Source: Chthoniobacterales bacterium (GTDB lineage Bacteria > Verrucomicrobiota > Verrucomicrobiia > Chthoniobacterales > UBA10450). From it: DNA of 7,917 nt. The notes below the pieces were generated by a model, which did no database searches, was not told where the DNA came from, and saw only the letters and a list, made by a program, of their open reading frames with translations. Location of the stretch: contig JAICXG010000128.1 of the NCBI GenBank assembly GCA_025980625.1, positions 1 through 7,917 of the forward strand. The letters run 5' to 3'. Below, piece after piece: positions 1 to 6,040 of the stretch. Position numbers and translations under genes: made by a program. The number at the start of each line of letters is the position of its first letter. Within the stretch, counting starts at the first letter, position 1.

Positions 1-267
1 AAAAACGCGCGAGCAGCGCTGCTGGGTGCACAAGACCGCAAACGTGCTCGCCAAGTTGCCGAAGAGCCAGCAGCCGAAGGCCAAACGCGCGTTGCAGGAA
101 ATCTGGATGGCCGAAACCAAGGCCGCCGCCGAACTGGCATTTGACGCCTTCATCGAAAGCTACACGCCCAAATACGCGAAGGCGGCCGACTGCCTGAGCA
201 AGGATCGGGACACGCTACTTGCGTTCTACGACTTCCCGGCCGAACACTGGAAACACTTGAGGACGAC
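1..267 (+). pseudogene. IS256-family (mutator) transposase, 5' fragment split by an IS110 insertion
   Basis: Open reading from base 2 encodes the middle-to-late part of an IS256-family DDE transposase; the true start lies before the window. The first residues, Gln-Arg-Cys-Trp-Val-His, fit the mutator signature [QR]-x-C-x-x-H. They are followed by a KTANVLAKLPKSQQPKAK stretch and a helical region ending HLRTT, all typical of rhizobial IS256 transposases. After base 267 the reading frame runs on into unrelated sequence and stops at 502, so the apparent 158-aa protein is a chimera. Joining base 267 to base 2077 restores the frame: bases 2-267 plus 2077-2317 make 169 codons including the stop. 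The break lies three codons before the probable third catalytic residue, the Glu of NPIES, so the fragment should be inactive. Confidence 0.93.
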
Positions 268-269
268 GG

Positions 270-276
270 ATGAGAT
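270..276 (+). repeat. Subterminal inverted repeat, tnp-downstream end of the IS110 element
   Basis: ATGAGAT on the plus strand, starting 2 bp inside the element edge. Its reverse complement ATCTCAT is at 2061-2067. Only 7 bp match, with no convincing extension, so support comes mainly from its position at both independently defined edges. Confidence 0.6.
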
Positions 277-282
277 GGACAA
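277..282 (-). promoter_or_regulatory. Candidate outward -35 box for a circle-junction promoter
   Basis: On the minus strand this reads TTGTCC (4 of 6 match to TTGACA) and points out of the tnp-downstream end. In the excised circle it would lie exactly 17 bp before TATGAG at the other end (2063-2068). Family knowledge: IS110/IS1111 circles can assemble a strong promoter for their recombinase at the abutted ends. Confidence 0.5.
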
Positions 283-404
283 GCGTTTTTTTATGACTGA
301 GATGTCGATTGCGGACATCGGGTACATCCATTCTTTTGTTCGGCCCCGCCGCGGGTCATTCTTTCGTCCCGGCCACCGATCTCGCAGCCGTCGCGCGCAG
401 GGGC

Positions 405-452
405 GGTCAAGGCTGGCCGCGTTTGCGGCCACCGCAAGGCTTGGCCTTGACC
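405..452 (-). repeat. Nested hairpin in the IS110 non-coding tail
   Basis: A 9-bp perfect inverted repeat (GGTCAAGGC 405-413, GCCTTGACC 444-452) encloses two mutually exclusive inner hairpins. One is GGCCGC 415-420 with GCGGCC 425-430; the other is TTGCGG 423-428 with CCGCAA 432-437. The alternative pairing suggests a structured RNA rather than a simple terminator, since there is no T tract after it on either strand. Confidence 0.7.
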
Positions 453-595
453 GGCGCGAGCACGGCGGGATGCTGGCGGGGAACGGGAACTGCATTCCCT
501 AACTGGCATTTGCCTCCAGCGGCGATTATGGTTGTCGGGCGCGGGCGACCTCGTGGCGAAGCGTGACGCATCGGCTGCAAGCGTCACCGGACTGC

Positions 596-1831
596 CTATT
601 TTGTCCTGCCGGACTGAGGCGCCCGCGCGCCGGGTTTGGGCCGCCGCGCTTTCCATTGCGACACGAACCGTTCGTAGCTTTGCTCCGCCTGGGCGGCAAT
701 CAACATCTCGCGGTCGCGCAGCGCCTTGATGTTATAGGCATAGGCCGGTCCGCGGCGGCTACCTTTCTGTTGTGGATGTCCGGCTTGAAGTTGCATCGCG
801 CGGGTCTTGTTGGCGACCAGCGCTGGGCGCGCCCACAGGTAATCCTCGCCCTTCGTCAGCAAATGCCAGCAGAGCACAGTGAGCTTGCGAGCCAAGGCCA
901 CCGCGGCGATCTGATGGCCGCGCCGCGCACGGATACGCACGAAGAAAGCATGCAGTGGACCAGGTGCCTTGGCCGCTGCCCAGGCCGCCTCGACCAGCAT
1001 GGCGCGCGCGTGACTGCGGCCGATCTTGCTGATGCGACCGTGATGGGCGACTGCCAGTCCCGACTGCCGCACCCGCGGGTTCAGCCCGAAATAGCTGACC
1101 AACTTCTGCGGGCTGTTGAACCGGCCGATGTCGCCGATCGCCGCGACGATCCCAGCGGCGACCGCCAGATTCACGCCGGTGATCGTCATCAATCTGTTGA
1201 TCGCGGGATCGTCCATTGCGTCCTGTGCGATCTCGCGATCGAGCAGGGCCAGGTCTTCCGCCAGCCGGTCAAGCTCACGGACGTGCCGATCGATGGCTGC
1301 TCGCTCATCGTCCGGCAACTGTTGAGTGGTCAACCAGGCCCGGCCGCGAGCGTTGAACAGATCGGCATGTGGGCACTTCGGGATCAGATGTGCGTGCAGG
1401 ATCGAATGCACCTCGTTCTTGACCCGCGTGCGATGCCGCACGACTTGGTAGCGCCGCGCCACCAGTCTGCGCTTGCGTTCGGTCGCCGCGTCAGGCGTCC
1501 AGATCTGCGGTAGGTATCCGGCCGCCTGCAGACTGGCGAGCGTGCCAGCATCGATCTTGTCGGTCTTGACGTGAGCTTGGGCAATCGCCTTCACCTGCAG
1601 CGGATTGGCGATAATCACCCGCGCCACGAACGGCGCCAGCACCCGAGACACCGCCATGCTGTTGGTGGTCGCTTCGACTACCACCTCATCACTGGCCAGC
1701 AGGGTCTTGCCAAATCCCTCCAGCGCAGTCCGCGTCATATCGATGCGGCCCGCATGTCGGAGCCTGCCGTTCTCCCAAAACACCACCTCCCCAAAGGTTC
1801 GGTGGACATCAATGCCAATTACCCGTCGCAT
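596..1831 (-). CDS. IS110-family transposase (DEDD/serine bridge-RNA-guided recombinase), 411 aa
   Basis: The product catalyses excision and insertion of its IS as a recombinase; in this family target choice is directed by a bridge RNA. The N-terminal RuvC-like DEDD domain shows GIDVH (Asp8), VVVEAT (Glu53) and KTDKIDA (Asp91, Asp94). A charged helical linker covers roughly 115-205. The C-terminal Transposase_20 domain shows ITGVNLAVAAGIVAAIGD, the FGLNPRVRQSG segment, and GRISKIGRS with the probable catalytic Ser268. All expected catalytic residues are present. The last ~70 residues are basic and go beyond the shorter members of the family. I chose the ATG at 1831, not the in-frame ATG at 1879, because AGGAGGT sits 4 bp upstream of it and the protein starts there with the canonical MRRVIGIDVH. 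The stop is TAG at 596-598. Confidence 0.95.
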   Translation of the reverse strand: MRRVIGIDVHRTFGEVVFWENGRLRHAGRIDMTRTALEGFGKTLLASDEVVVEATTNSMAVSRVLAPFVARVIIANPLQVKAIAQAHVKTDKIDAGTLASLQAAGYLPQIWTPDAATERKRRLVARRYQVVRHRTRVKNEVHSILHAHLIPKCPHADLFNARGRAWLTTQQLPDDERAAIDRHVRELDRLAEDLALLDREIAQDAMDDPAINRLMTITGVNLAVAAGIVAAIGDIGRFNSPQKLVSYFGLNPRVRQSGLAVAHHGRISKIGRSHARAMLVEAAWAAAKAPGPLHAFFVRIRARRGHQIAAVALARKLTVLCWHLLTKGEDYLWARPALVANKTRAMQLQAGHPQQKGSRRGPAYAYNIKALRDREMLIAAQAEQSYERFVSQWKARRPKPGARAPQSGRTK

Positions 1832-1835
1832 TCGC

Positions 1836-1842
1836 ACCTCCT
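1836..1842 (-). promoter_or_regulatory. Ribosome binding site of the IS110 transposase
   Basis: The minus strand reads AGGAGGT followed by GCGA and ATG at 1831. It decides the start: the longer frame from 1879 would read through this site. Confidence 0.85.
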
Positions 1843-2060
1843 GCCAGATAAATGACGGGAGCTGCGGGCGACACGACAACTACGGATTCGCGCTCTCGGC
1901 GCAACCGGGCGAGTCGCAGAGGCGGCCAGCTACTAACTCGAGCTCTCGGCTCATCGTACGCATCGGCCTGCCCGCACTTCGTGCTCCCGGTGCCTCTGTC
2001 CCGATGGTCGCACCATACGCCACGATGTAGAACACCGCAGCAGAACATTGGCACCAAGAA

Positions 2061-2067
2061 ATCTCAT
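2061..2067 (-). repeat. Subterminal inverted repeat, tnp-upstream end of the IS110 element
   Basis: ATCTCAT on the plus strand (ATGAGAT on the minus), separated from the AC core at 2075-2076 by 7 bp. It pairs with 270-276. Confidence 0.6.
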
Positions 2068-2068
2068 A
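2063..2068 (-). promoter_or_regulatory. Candidate -10 box for a circle-junction promoter
   Basis: The minus strand reads TATGAG (4 of 6 match to TATAAT) and points towards the recombinase gene. Its -35 partner would be the TTGTCC at the other end of the element, 17 bp away across the joined ends. In the inserted state the sequence at that distance is host DNA without a good -35. Confidence 0.5.
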
Positions 2069-2076
2069 CCGGTTAC

Positions 2077-2317
2077 AAACCCCATTGAAAGCACCTTCGC
2101 TACCGTGCGCCACCGCACGATCCGATCAAAGGGATGCCTGTCCAATAGAACGGCGCTCGCCATGGTCTTCAAACTGCTCGAGGGCGCGCAGAAAAGCTGG
2201 CGTCGTCTCGACGGTCACAACCAGTTGCCAAAACTCGTTCTCGGTGTGACATTCAACAACGGGATCGAGGTCATCGCCAAACCGGCTGACCTTCAGCCCA
2301 TAACCGCCGCCGCCTGA
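2077..2317 (+). pseudogene. IS256-family transposase, 3' fragment
   Basis: This is the continuation of the fragment ending at 267. It encodes TNPIESTFATVRHRTIRSKG and then the C-terminal helical end LPKLVLGVTFNNGIEVIAKPADLQPITAAA, with stop TGA at 2315-2317. The Glu of NPIES (2087-2089) is the probable third catalytic acidic residue of the DDE triad. A TTG at 2048 gives an apparent 89-aa frame, but its first ten codons come from the end of the IS110 element. The sequence after the insertion carries no further frameshift or stop, which points to a fairly recent disruption. Confidence 0.93.
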
Positions 2318-2328
2318 CCGGCCCGGCC

Positions 2329-2352
2329 GTCACCAAAATTTGGCGATAGCTC
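2329..2352 (+). repeat. Probable right terminal inverted repeat of the IS256 element
   Basis: Twelve bases after the transposase stop begins a 24-bp A+T-richer segment containing CCAAAATTTGG and ending GATAGCTC. Read inward from the right edge it starts GAGCTATCGCC. Its place and length suit an IS256 terminal repeat of about 24-28 bp. The other end is outside the window, so the match and the 8-9-bp target duplication cannot be checked here. Confidence 0.55.
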
Positions 2353-2380
2353 GAATCCCGAATGTGAAATGGCAAGAGCT

Positions 2381-3403
2381 TTAGTCGGCCGTTTCTGAGT
2401 CGACTGAGGATAAAAACAAAGCGATCCACCGCGTGCTCTCGAAATGCCTGCAAATAATCAGGAGCGAAACAGTTAAGGGAATGGCGATAAGCGCGCCCGC
2501 GAAACCCCAAATCCAGCTCCAGAACGCAAGTGCGAAAACCACCGCTATCGGGGAGAGAGACAGACTCCGTCCCTGCAGCATGGGATATATAAAATTGCTG
2601 ATAGTGAGTTGCAAGACACCGAAGCCAAACAGAGCGATCAATGTGCCGCTTAAGCTCTGAAACTGTAACAGAGCGTAGAGAGTCGGCGGTATAATGCCCA
2701 GAAAATTGCCTGCCACGGGAATGAAGTTCAACAAGAAGTTCAAAGTACCCCAGACGAGAGGCAAATCCATACCGATCGCAAATGCCCATAATGCAGAGGC
2801 AACGCCGGTCAATAGACTAGTTAATAGGGTTAAGCCCAGATAGTGCCTGATCCCTAGAGCGATTTGATCGATCGTCAAAGCGATTTCACGCCTGTCGCCT
2901 TGGCCCACGTACCGAGTGATCTTTTGGCTCATAGCATCGACCTCCGGTAGGCCGAACATGACCAGCAACGCGATGAAGCTGAGATAGATTAGGATCGTCG
3001 TCGCATTGGACAAGGTATCCTGGCCCAGACTAATCAATCTGGAAAAGTCTTGAGGATTGATGCCGCTAATTCCCCACCTGTCCAGCCAACGAATCACGTT
3101 CTGATAGACGGACTCTAGCCTTCCCCAGCTATCGCCGAACGCGTGGATGATTTGCGAGGCCGAGAAATAGAGTGCTGCAAAAAAAAGCGCCAGCAAGAAA
3201 AGGAGAACAATGCTAGCGCCCACATAGCTAGCTCGGCCTATCCAACGGTCAAGCCAAACCTTCACAGGCCAAATGGCTGCGATTAACAAAACGGAAAGTG
3301 TGAGAGGCATGGTCACTGGATAACTTGCCCGGAGCACCGCGCCCGCAAGGATCACTGTGATGATTGCGATCATTCGGTTGTGATTTCCATCCACTCTCGA
3401 CAC
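2381..3403 (-). CDS. AI-2E family (PerM/YdiK-like, UPF0118) inner-membrane transporter, 340 aa
   Basis: Multi-pass membrane protein of the AI-2E exporter family; members are linked to autoinducer-2 or small-solute export and to Na+(Li+)/H+ antiport, so the substrate here is open. Paired N-terminal hydrophobic segments lie near residues 11-50 and 62-82, followed by a soluble, amphipathic stretch (about 83-130). A further segment near 132-152 precedes the conserved C-terminal core. That core shows WGTLNFLLNFIPVAGNFLG (about 218-236) with IIPP at 237-240, SNFIYPMLQGRSL (269-281) and WSWIWGFAGALIAIPL (295-310). Length is normal for the family. The start is GTG at 3403, 10 bp after the upstream gene's stop; an ATG at 3373 (330 aa) is equally possible, and neither has a good ribosome binding site. 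Probably co-transcribed with the antiporter gene. One sampled line (2401-2460) is 47% GC, against 72% in part of the epimerase gene (7141-7200), hinting at a different origin. The stop is only about 28 bp from the IS256 edge. Confidence 0.88.
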   Translation of the reverse strand: MSRVDGNHNRMIAIITVILAGAVLRASYPVTMPLTLSVLLIAAIWPVKVWLDRWIGRASYVGASIVLLFLLALFFAALYFSASQIIHAFGDSWGRLESVYQNVIRWLDRWGISGINPQDFSRLISLGQDTLSNATTILIYLSFIALLVMFGLPEVDAMSQKITRYVGQGDRREIALTIDQIALGIRHYLGLTLLTSLLTGVASALWAFAIGMDLPLVWGTLNFLLNFIPVAGNFLGIIPPTLYALLQFQSLSGTLIALFGFGVLQLTISNFIYPMLQGRSLSLSPIAVVFALAFWSWIWGFAGALIAIPLTVSLLIICRHFESTRWIALFLSSVDSETAD

Positions 3404-3413
3404 CTTGCGGCCG

Positions 3414-4475
3414 TTAGACGGGGCCAGTGTAGAAAAAGCTCAGAGCAAACAAAGCGTACACGCCGATAAGCAGAAGCCCCTCGAACCAAACCGTCTCGCC
3501 ATCTCTTGCAATTGTGTTGACGATGAGCGCGGTACTGGCGATGGCAAACAAGTAAAGTGGATTGTGAAACACAAGGTTCATTGGATGGCCAATAATCGCC
3601 GAAATCAGAACGAGGAGCGGAGCGACGACAAGCGCAACCTGAATTGCGGATCCGATGCAGATATTGAGCGCAAGATCCATCTTGTCGCGGCGAGCGAACC
3701 AGCTGGCGGCAAAGATGTCCGCACTCGTTCCTACCAACGCAAGCACAATCACTCCAAGAAATGTGGGCGAAAGCTCGATAGCCGCGGCAGTCTGCGTTAG
3801 CACGCCGGAAACTACCTCGGCTTCGAGCGCGATAACAGCCGTACTCGAAATCATGATAGCAAGTGAAACGAGAAGCCCCCATGTAGCTTTACCTTGCAGC
3901 TCCCCCTCGGAGAAGACATCCTTGTGGGTAATGAGCGTGTAACCGAGATTTGCGCAATACAGCACAAGCAGAACGATAGATGCACCTCGGCTGAGTTCTT
4001 CATCACTGATGTTGATATCGCGCGCATAGCCCTCGAGCCGGCCTGTGTAGTCGAACACCGCTGGCAGCAGCAGCGCAATGACGGCCAGAATGAGGAGCGT
4101 TGAGAGCAAGCCCGCTTTGCTCAATGGGAAAGTCTGTTTTTGCCGCCCGAAACTGCCGATCAAAATCGCAAGCCCTAGTCCGAGCAGGCTGGTGCCGATG
4201 ATTGAGCCGGTAATTTGGGCTTGAACGACGGCGGTCTCGCCCCTCGCCAGTACAAACAAGGCCAACAGAAGCTCAGCAACGCTGCCGAAACTTACGATGA
4301 GAAGCCCGCCGACAGCGGGACCCGCGTGCTTAGCCAATTGATCCGTGGCTCGGCGAATCCATTCCGCCAAAACCGCAACGGCACCAGATCCGGATAAGAA
4401 AATCCAAAGAGGAGAAAAGTCAAAGCACTTGAGCGCCAGCGAAAATGGAACCAATAGCAGGCCAACAAGAAGCAT
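3414..4475 (-). CDS. Ca2+/H+ antiporter-like protein (CaCA superfamily, CAX/ChaA type), 353 aa
   Basis: Integral membrane cation/proton antiporter homologue with roughly 10-11 hydrophobic segments and the two inverted alpha-repeats of the family. Repeat 1 (about 56-107) reads GGLLIVSFGSVAELLLALF then GSIIGTSLLGLGLAIL. Repeat 2 (about 238-290) reads FLGVIVLALVGTSADIFAA then KMDLALNICIGSAIQVALVV; the KMDLAL...GSAIQ part is strongly CAX-like. The acidic loop between halves (INISDEE, 155-161) is also usual. Oddities: repeat 1 has GSVAEL where CAX proteins commonly have GNATEL, and repeat 2 has GTSADI where GNAAEH is usual, so Glu is replaced by Asp253 and the His is lost. This could change ion preference. 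I chose the ATG at 4475 because it starts just before the first membrane segment and has a weak AGG upstream; a TTG at 4520 would add 15 hydrophilic residues. Likely the first gene of an operon with the AI-2E family gene, 10 bp downstream. Confidence 0.88.
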   Translation of the reverse strand: MLLVGLLLVPFSLALKCFDFSPLWIFLSGSGAVAVLAEWIRRATDQLAKHAGPAVGGLLIVSFGSVAELLLALFVLARGETAVVQAQITGSIIGTSLLGLGLAILIGSFGRQKQTFPLSKAGLLSTLLILAVIALLLPAVFDYTGRLEGYARDINISDEELSRGASIVLLVLYCANLGYTLITHKDVFSEGELQGKATWGLLVSLAIMISSTAVIALEAEVVSGVLTQTAAAIELSPTFLGVIVLALVGTSADIFAASWFARRDKMDLALNICIGSAIQVALVVAPLLVLISAIIGHPMNLVFHNPLYLFAIASTALIVNTIARDGETVWFEGLLLIGVYALFALSFFYTGPV

Positions 4476-4821
4476 TGATGGCCTACTCTCGTCCCGCACG
4501 CGTAATTCTCGATCGATCAAAGCCGGTTCGACTAGCCAATGTTCTTCTCAGACCCGAAGGGCAACGTCTCGCGTAGCAAAATGTTGCACTCAACGTCACA
4601 TCAACGTTTGCGGCGATTGCAGGAATGCCTGACGCGCACAGCAGGAACCGCCGCTGGCGTCGCGAGTTGCATTTTCACAATGGTGGAGGATGGTGGTGAC
4701 AAAATGAACCAACCAGCAGCCGTGAACGATCCTACCGGCGAGGTCGCCACCAGCCTCGAGTGGCAGAATATCAGCTCGGTGGCTGATCGGGGGCCAGTAG
4801 CCCACAATCGGAGGATACAAT
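4476..4821. other. Divergent intergenic region between the antiporter gene and the ZIP pseudogene
   Basis: About 346 bp that should hold the promoters of both divergent units; I could not pick a convincing -35/-10 pair on either strand. On the plus strand a 48-codon frame runs from an ATG at 4704 to a stop at 4850, overlapping the ZIP start. It has only a weak GGTGG upstream and no recognisable family, so it is not called as a gene. It could be a leader peptide. Confidence 0.5.
4810..4814 (+). promoter_or_regulatory. Ribosome binding site of the ZIP transporter pseudogene
   Basis: GGAGG lies 7 bp before the ATG at 4822. It shows that the original start was MPVWASAF..., in a different frame from the longest open stretches downstream, which is evidence of a frameshift just after the start. 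Confidence 0.75.
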
Positions 4822-5552
4822 ATGCCGGTCTGGGCATCAGCCTTTGCTAGCCGCATCCTCTTTGCTGTTCGGCGCCGCTCTGGCCTTTTTGCTCCCAATG
4901 CCGCGTTCGGTCACGGCCGGGATAATGTCATTTGGATGCGGCGTTCTGATATCCGCTGTCGCATATGATCTCCTTGAGGATGGATTTCAGGAGGGCGGAA
5001 TTTGGCCGATTGCTGCCGGCTCCATGGCGGGATCGTTCGCGTATGCCGCTGCAGACTGGTAGGTTCCCGAAAGGGTGGTCAGCATCGCAAGCGCTCTGTA
5101 GATCAGCAGCGAAAAGGACGGTGAGGGGGGCGGACTTGCAATTGCTATCGGCTCCCTTCTAGATGGTTCCTGAATCTGTTGTTCTTGATGTGGGACTACT
5201 CGCTGGAAAAGGCGTCAGCATCGCTATGCTTGCAGCGATTTTCCTGTCGAATTTCCCCGAAGGACTATCGAGCGCCACTGGAATGCAGCGAGCTGGGAGA
5301 AGCAAGCGATATGTCTTTGGCCTATGGCTAGTAATCGTGATGTTGTCGGCATTATCCTCCCTCGCAGGTGCTGCCCTGCTCGGAGGCGCCGCGCCTAAAA
5401 TACTGGCGACAGTTAATGCAGTCGCGGCCGGCGCACTGCTGACCATGGTCGTGAACACGATGATCCCGGAAGCTGTTGAAGGAGATCATAAAGCAACTGG
5501 TCTATTGGCAGTGGCCGGTTTGTTGGTGGCTTTTTCTCTCAGCGCCGGTTAG
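4822..5552 (+). pseudogene. ZIP-family divalent metal transporter, multiply frameshifted
   Basis: The family moves Zn2+, Fe2+ or other divalent metals into the cytoplasm. Homology can be followed across three frames. From ATG 4822 it reads MPVWASAF, then shifts near 4845 to LLAASSLLFGAALAFLLP and on to AYAAADW (ending 5059). Next comes a shift to a Gly/Lys/Arg-rich cytoplasmic loop (VGSRKGGQHRKRSVDQQRK, 5059-5115). A shift back near 5118-5125 gives GEGGGLAIAIGSLLDG, and a further shift at about 5165 gives VPESVVLDVGLLAGKG. The last part is intact to TAG 5550-5552. It carries the family's FLSNFPEGLSSATGMQRAGRS-type membrane segment (Asn, Pro, Glu, Gly) and MVVNTMIPEAVEGDH. In-frame stops occur at 5060 and 5099. 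Because protein-level similarity survives everywhere, decay is recent, or sequencing errors contribute. Divergent from the antiporter operon, which suggests a former metal-homeostasis cluster. Confidence 0.85.
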
Positions 5553-5580
5553 GGCGATCGGAGCCCGAGCGACACTGATG

Positions 5581-5738
5581 CCCGCCCGTCTCCCTGATCT
5601 CAATGATTTCCTCGCGACGATCTCTCCGAGGGAATCGTGCTTTTCTCAGTAATGAAGCGACCGCAATGCCATTTCAAAAGCCGTATTCAACTTCTCAATG
5701 TCACTGGGCGGCACGATCTTTGCGAGCAAAACACGCAT
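5581..5738 (-). pseudogene. Decayed small hypothetical protein gene (rhizobial type)
   Basis: From the ATG at 5738 the minus strand encodes MRVLLAKIVPPSDIEKLNTA and ten more residues, ending with TGA at 5646-5648 after 30 codons. The same frame continues after the stop as EKHDSLGEIVARK, and a one-base shift then gives IIEIRETG. This recalls small rhizobial proteins with a PxDI...A..KIIE(L/I)...G layout, from memory only, so I read it as a gene with one stop and one frameshift. A strong GGAGGAGG precedes the start. Function unknown. The alternative is a genuine 30-aa peptide, given how good the ribosome binding site is. Confidence 0.45.
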
Positions 5739-5744
5739 GGGCAT

Positions 5745-5752
5745 CCTCCTCC
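5745..5752 (-). promoter_or_regulatory. Strong ribosome binding site before the decayed small gene
   Basis: The minus strand reads GGAGGAGG, 6 bp before the ATG at 5738. An ATG directly abutting it (5744) is in the same frame but too close to be the start. Confidence 0.6.
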
Positions 5753-5787
5753 GTGCCTAAGCAGTAATCGCAACCAGCTGGCTACAA

Positions 5788-5952
5788 TCAGCCCGTATCC
5801 CGTGCTCCGGACTCTGACCTTTCGGCTAAATTTAGCCAGTCGGCCGCGAGCTTCAACCAGGCGACCCCGTCGCGGGGGTTGGCGGCCCTGGCTGCCATTT
5901 GCCGACACTCCTCCGCCTCGCGACGGAATCTCTCAGAATCAGATACGGGCAT
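5788..5952 (-). CDS. Small conserved hypothetical protein, 54 aa (EAEECR-type)
   Basis: The product is MPVSDSERFRREAEECRQMA followed by AARAANPRDGVAWLKLAADW and LNLAERSESGARDTG. It is short, soluble and strongly helical, with no signal peptide or membrane segment. The layout (S/D)xERFRREAEECRQMA...AWLKLA.DWL.LAE matches a type of small protein of unknown function that is very common in Bradyrhizobium and relatives; this is recall, not a search. The ATG at 5952 is chosen over a TTG at 5997 because the recognisable protein starts there, although no good ribosome binding site is visible. It lies 35 bp upstream of the decayed small gene's ribosome binding site, on the same strand. Confidence 0.65.
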   Translation of the reverse strand: MPVSDSERFRREAEECRQMAARAANPRDGVAWLKLAADWLNLAERSESGARDTG

Positions 5953-6040
5953 CGCAGCGCAATATGCCCAAAAGGCCGAGAGGGACAACTTCGCCAAAAG
6001 TTGGAGAGCGACAAAGTGCCGCGAACGTCCAAACGGCCGC

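Larger units (their letters stand above)
268..595 (-). ncRNA. Candidate bridge-RNA region downstream of the IS110 recombinase
   Basis: This 328-bp tail lies between the recombinase stop and the element edge and has no supportable gene. In the IS1111 subgroup the bridge (guide) RNA is encoded on this side, whereas in the IS110 subgroup it is upstream. On the minus strand the segment starts with a 7-bp perfect hairpin right after the stop codon (GTGACGC 563-569, GCGTCAC 581-587, 11-nt loop). It continues with a 5-bp hairpin (485-489/495-499) and a nested hairpin at 405-452. A short pair, CATCC and CCGGT (minus strand, within 449-472), resembles the two sides of the circle junction (CATCC-GT-AACCGGT) and could be a donor guide, but matches this short may be chance. 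I could not find convincing target guides by eye. The exact RNA ends are unknown. Confidence 0.4.
268..2076 (-). mobile_element. IS110-family element, IS1111-like subgroup, inserted in an IS256 transposase gene
   Basis: The element is about 1809 bp and is oriented on the minus strand. Edges follow from host-gene repair: the left copy of AC is at 266-267 and the right copy at 2075-2076, and removing one copy plus the insert rebuilds the IS256 reading frame exactly. This agrees with the dinucleotide core and lack of longer target duplication known for IS110 elements. It contains one recombinase gene (596-1831), a 245-bp region upstream of it and a 328-bp region downstream. A 7-bp inverted repeat, ATGAGAT, lies 2 bp inside one edge (270-276) and 7 bp inside the other after the core (2061-2067). 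As I recall the family, unequal edge offsets of this sort mark the IS1111 subgroup. The recombinase appears intact, so the element may still be mobile. Confidence 0.88.

Noticed and set aside
26..502. Apparent 158-aa protein starting GTG at 26
   Set aside because: Only the part up to 267 is IS256 transposase; the rest is translated IS110 non-coding tail. The frame also continues upstream without a stop, so 26 is not a start.
563..1513. 316-aa plus-strand open frame
   Set aside because: It is fully antisense to the IS110 transposase, which has every catalytic motif and a strong ribosome binding site. GC-rich coding produces such shadows.
1832..1879. Upstream ATG start for the IS110 transposase at 1879
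   Set aside because: It would put the AGGAGGT site inside the coding region and add 16 residues not seen in the canonical N-terminus.
3405..3882. Overlapping frames on both strands within the antiporter gene
   Set aside because: Compositions are unlike proteins and they overlap a clear membrane transporter reading.
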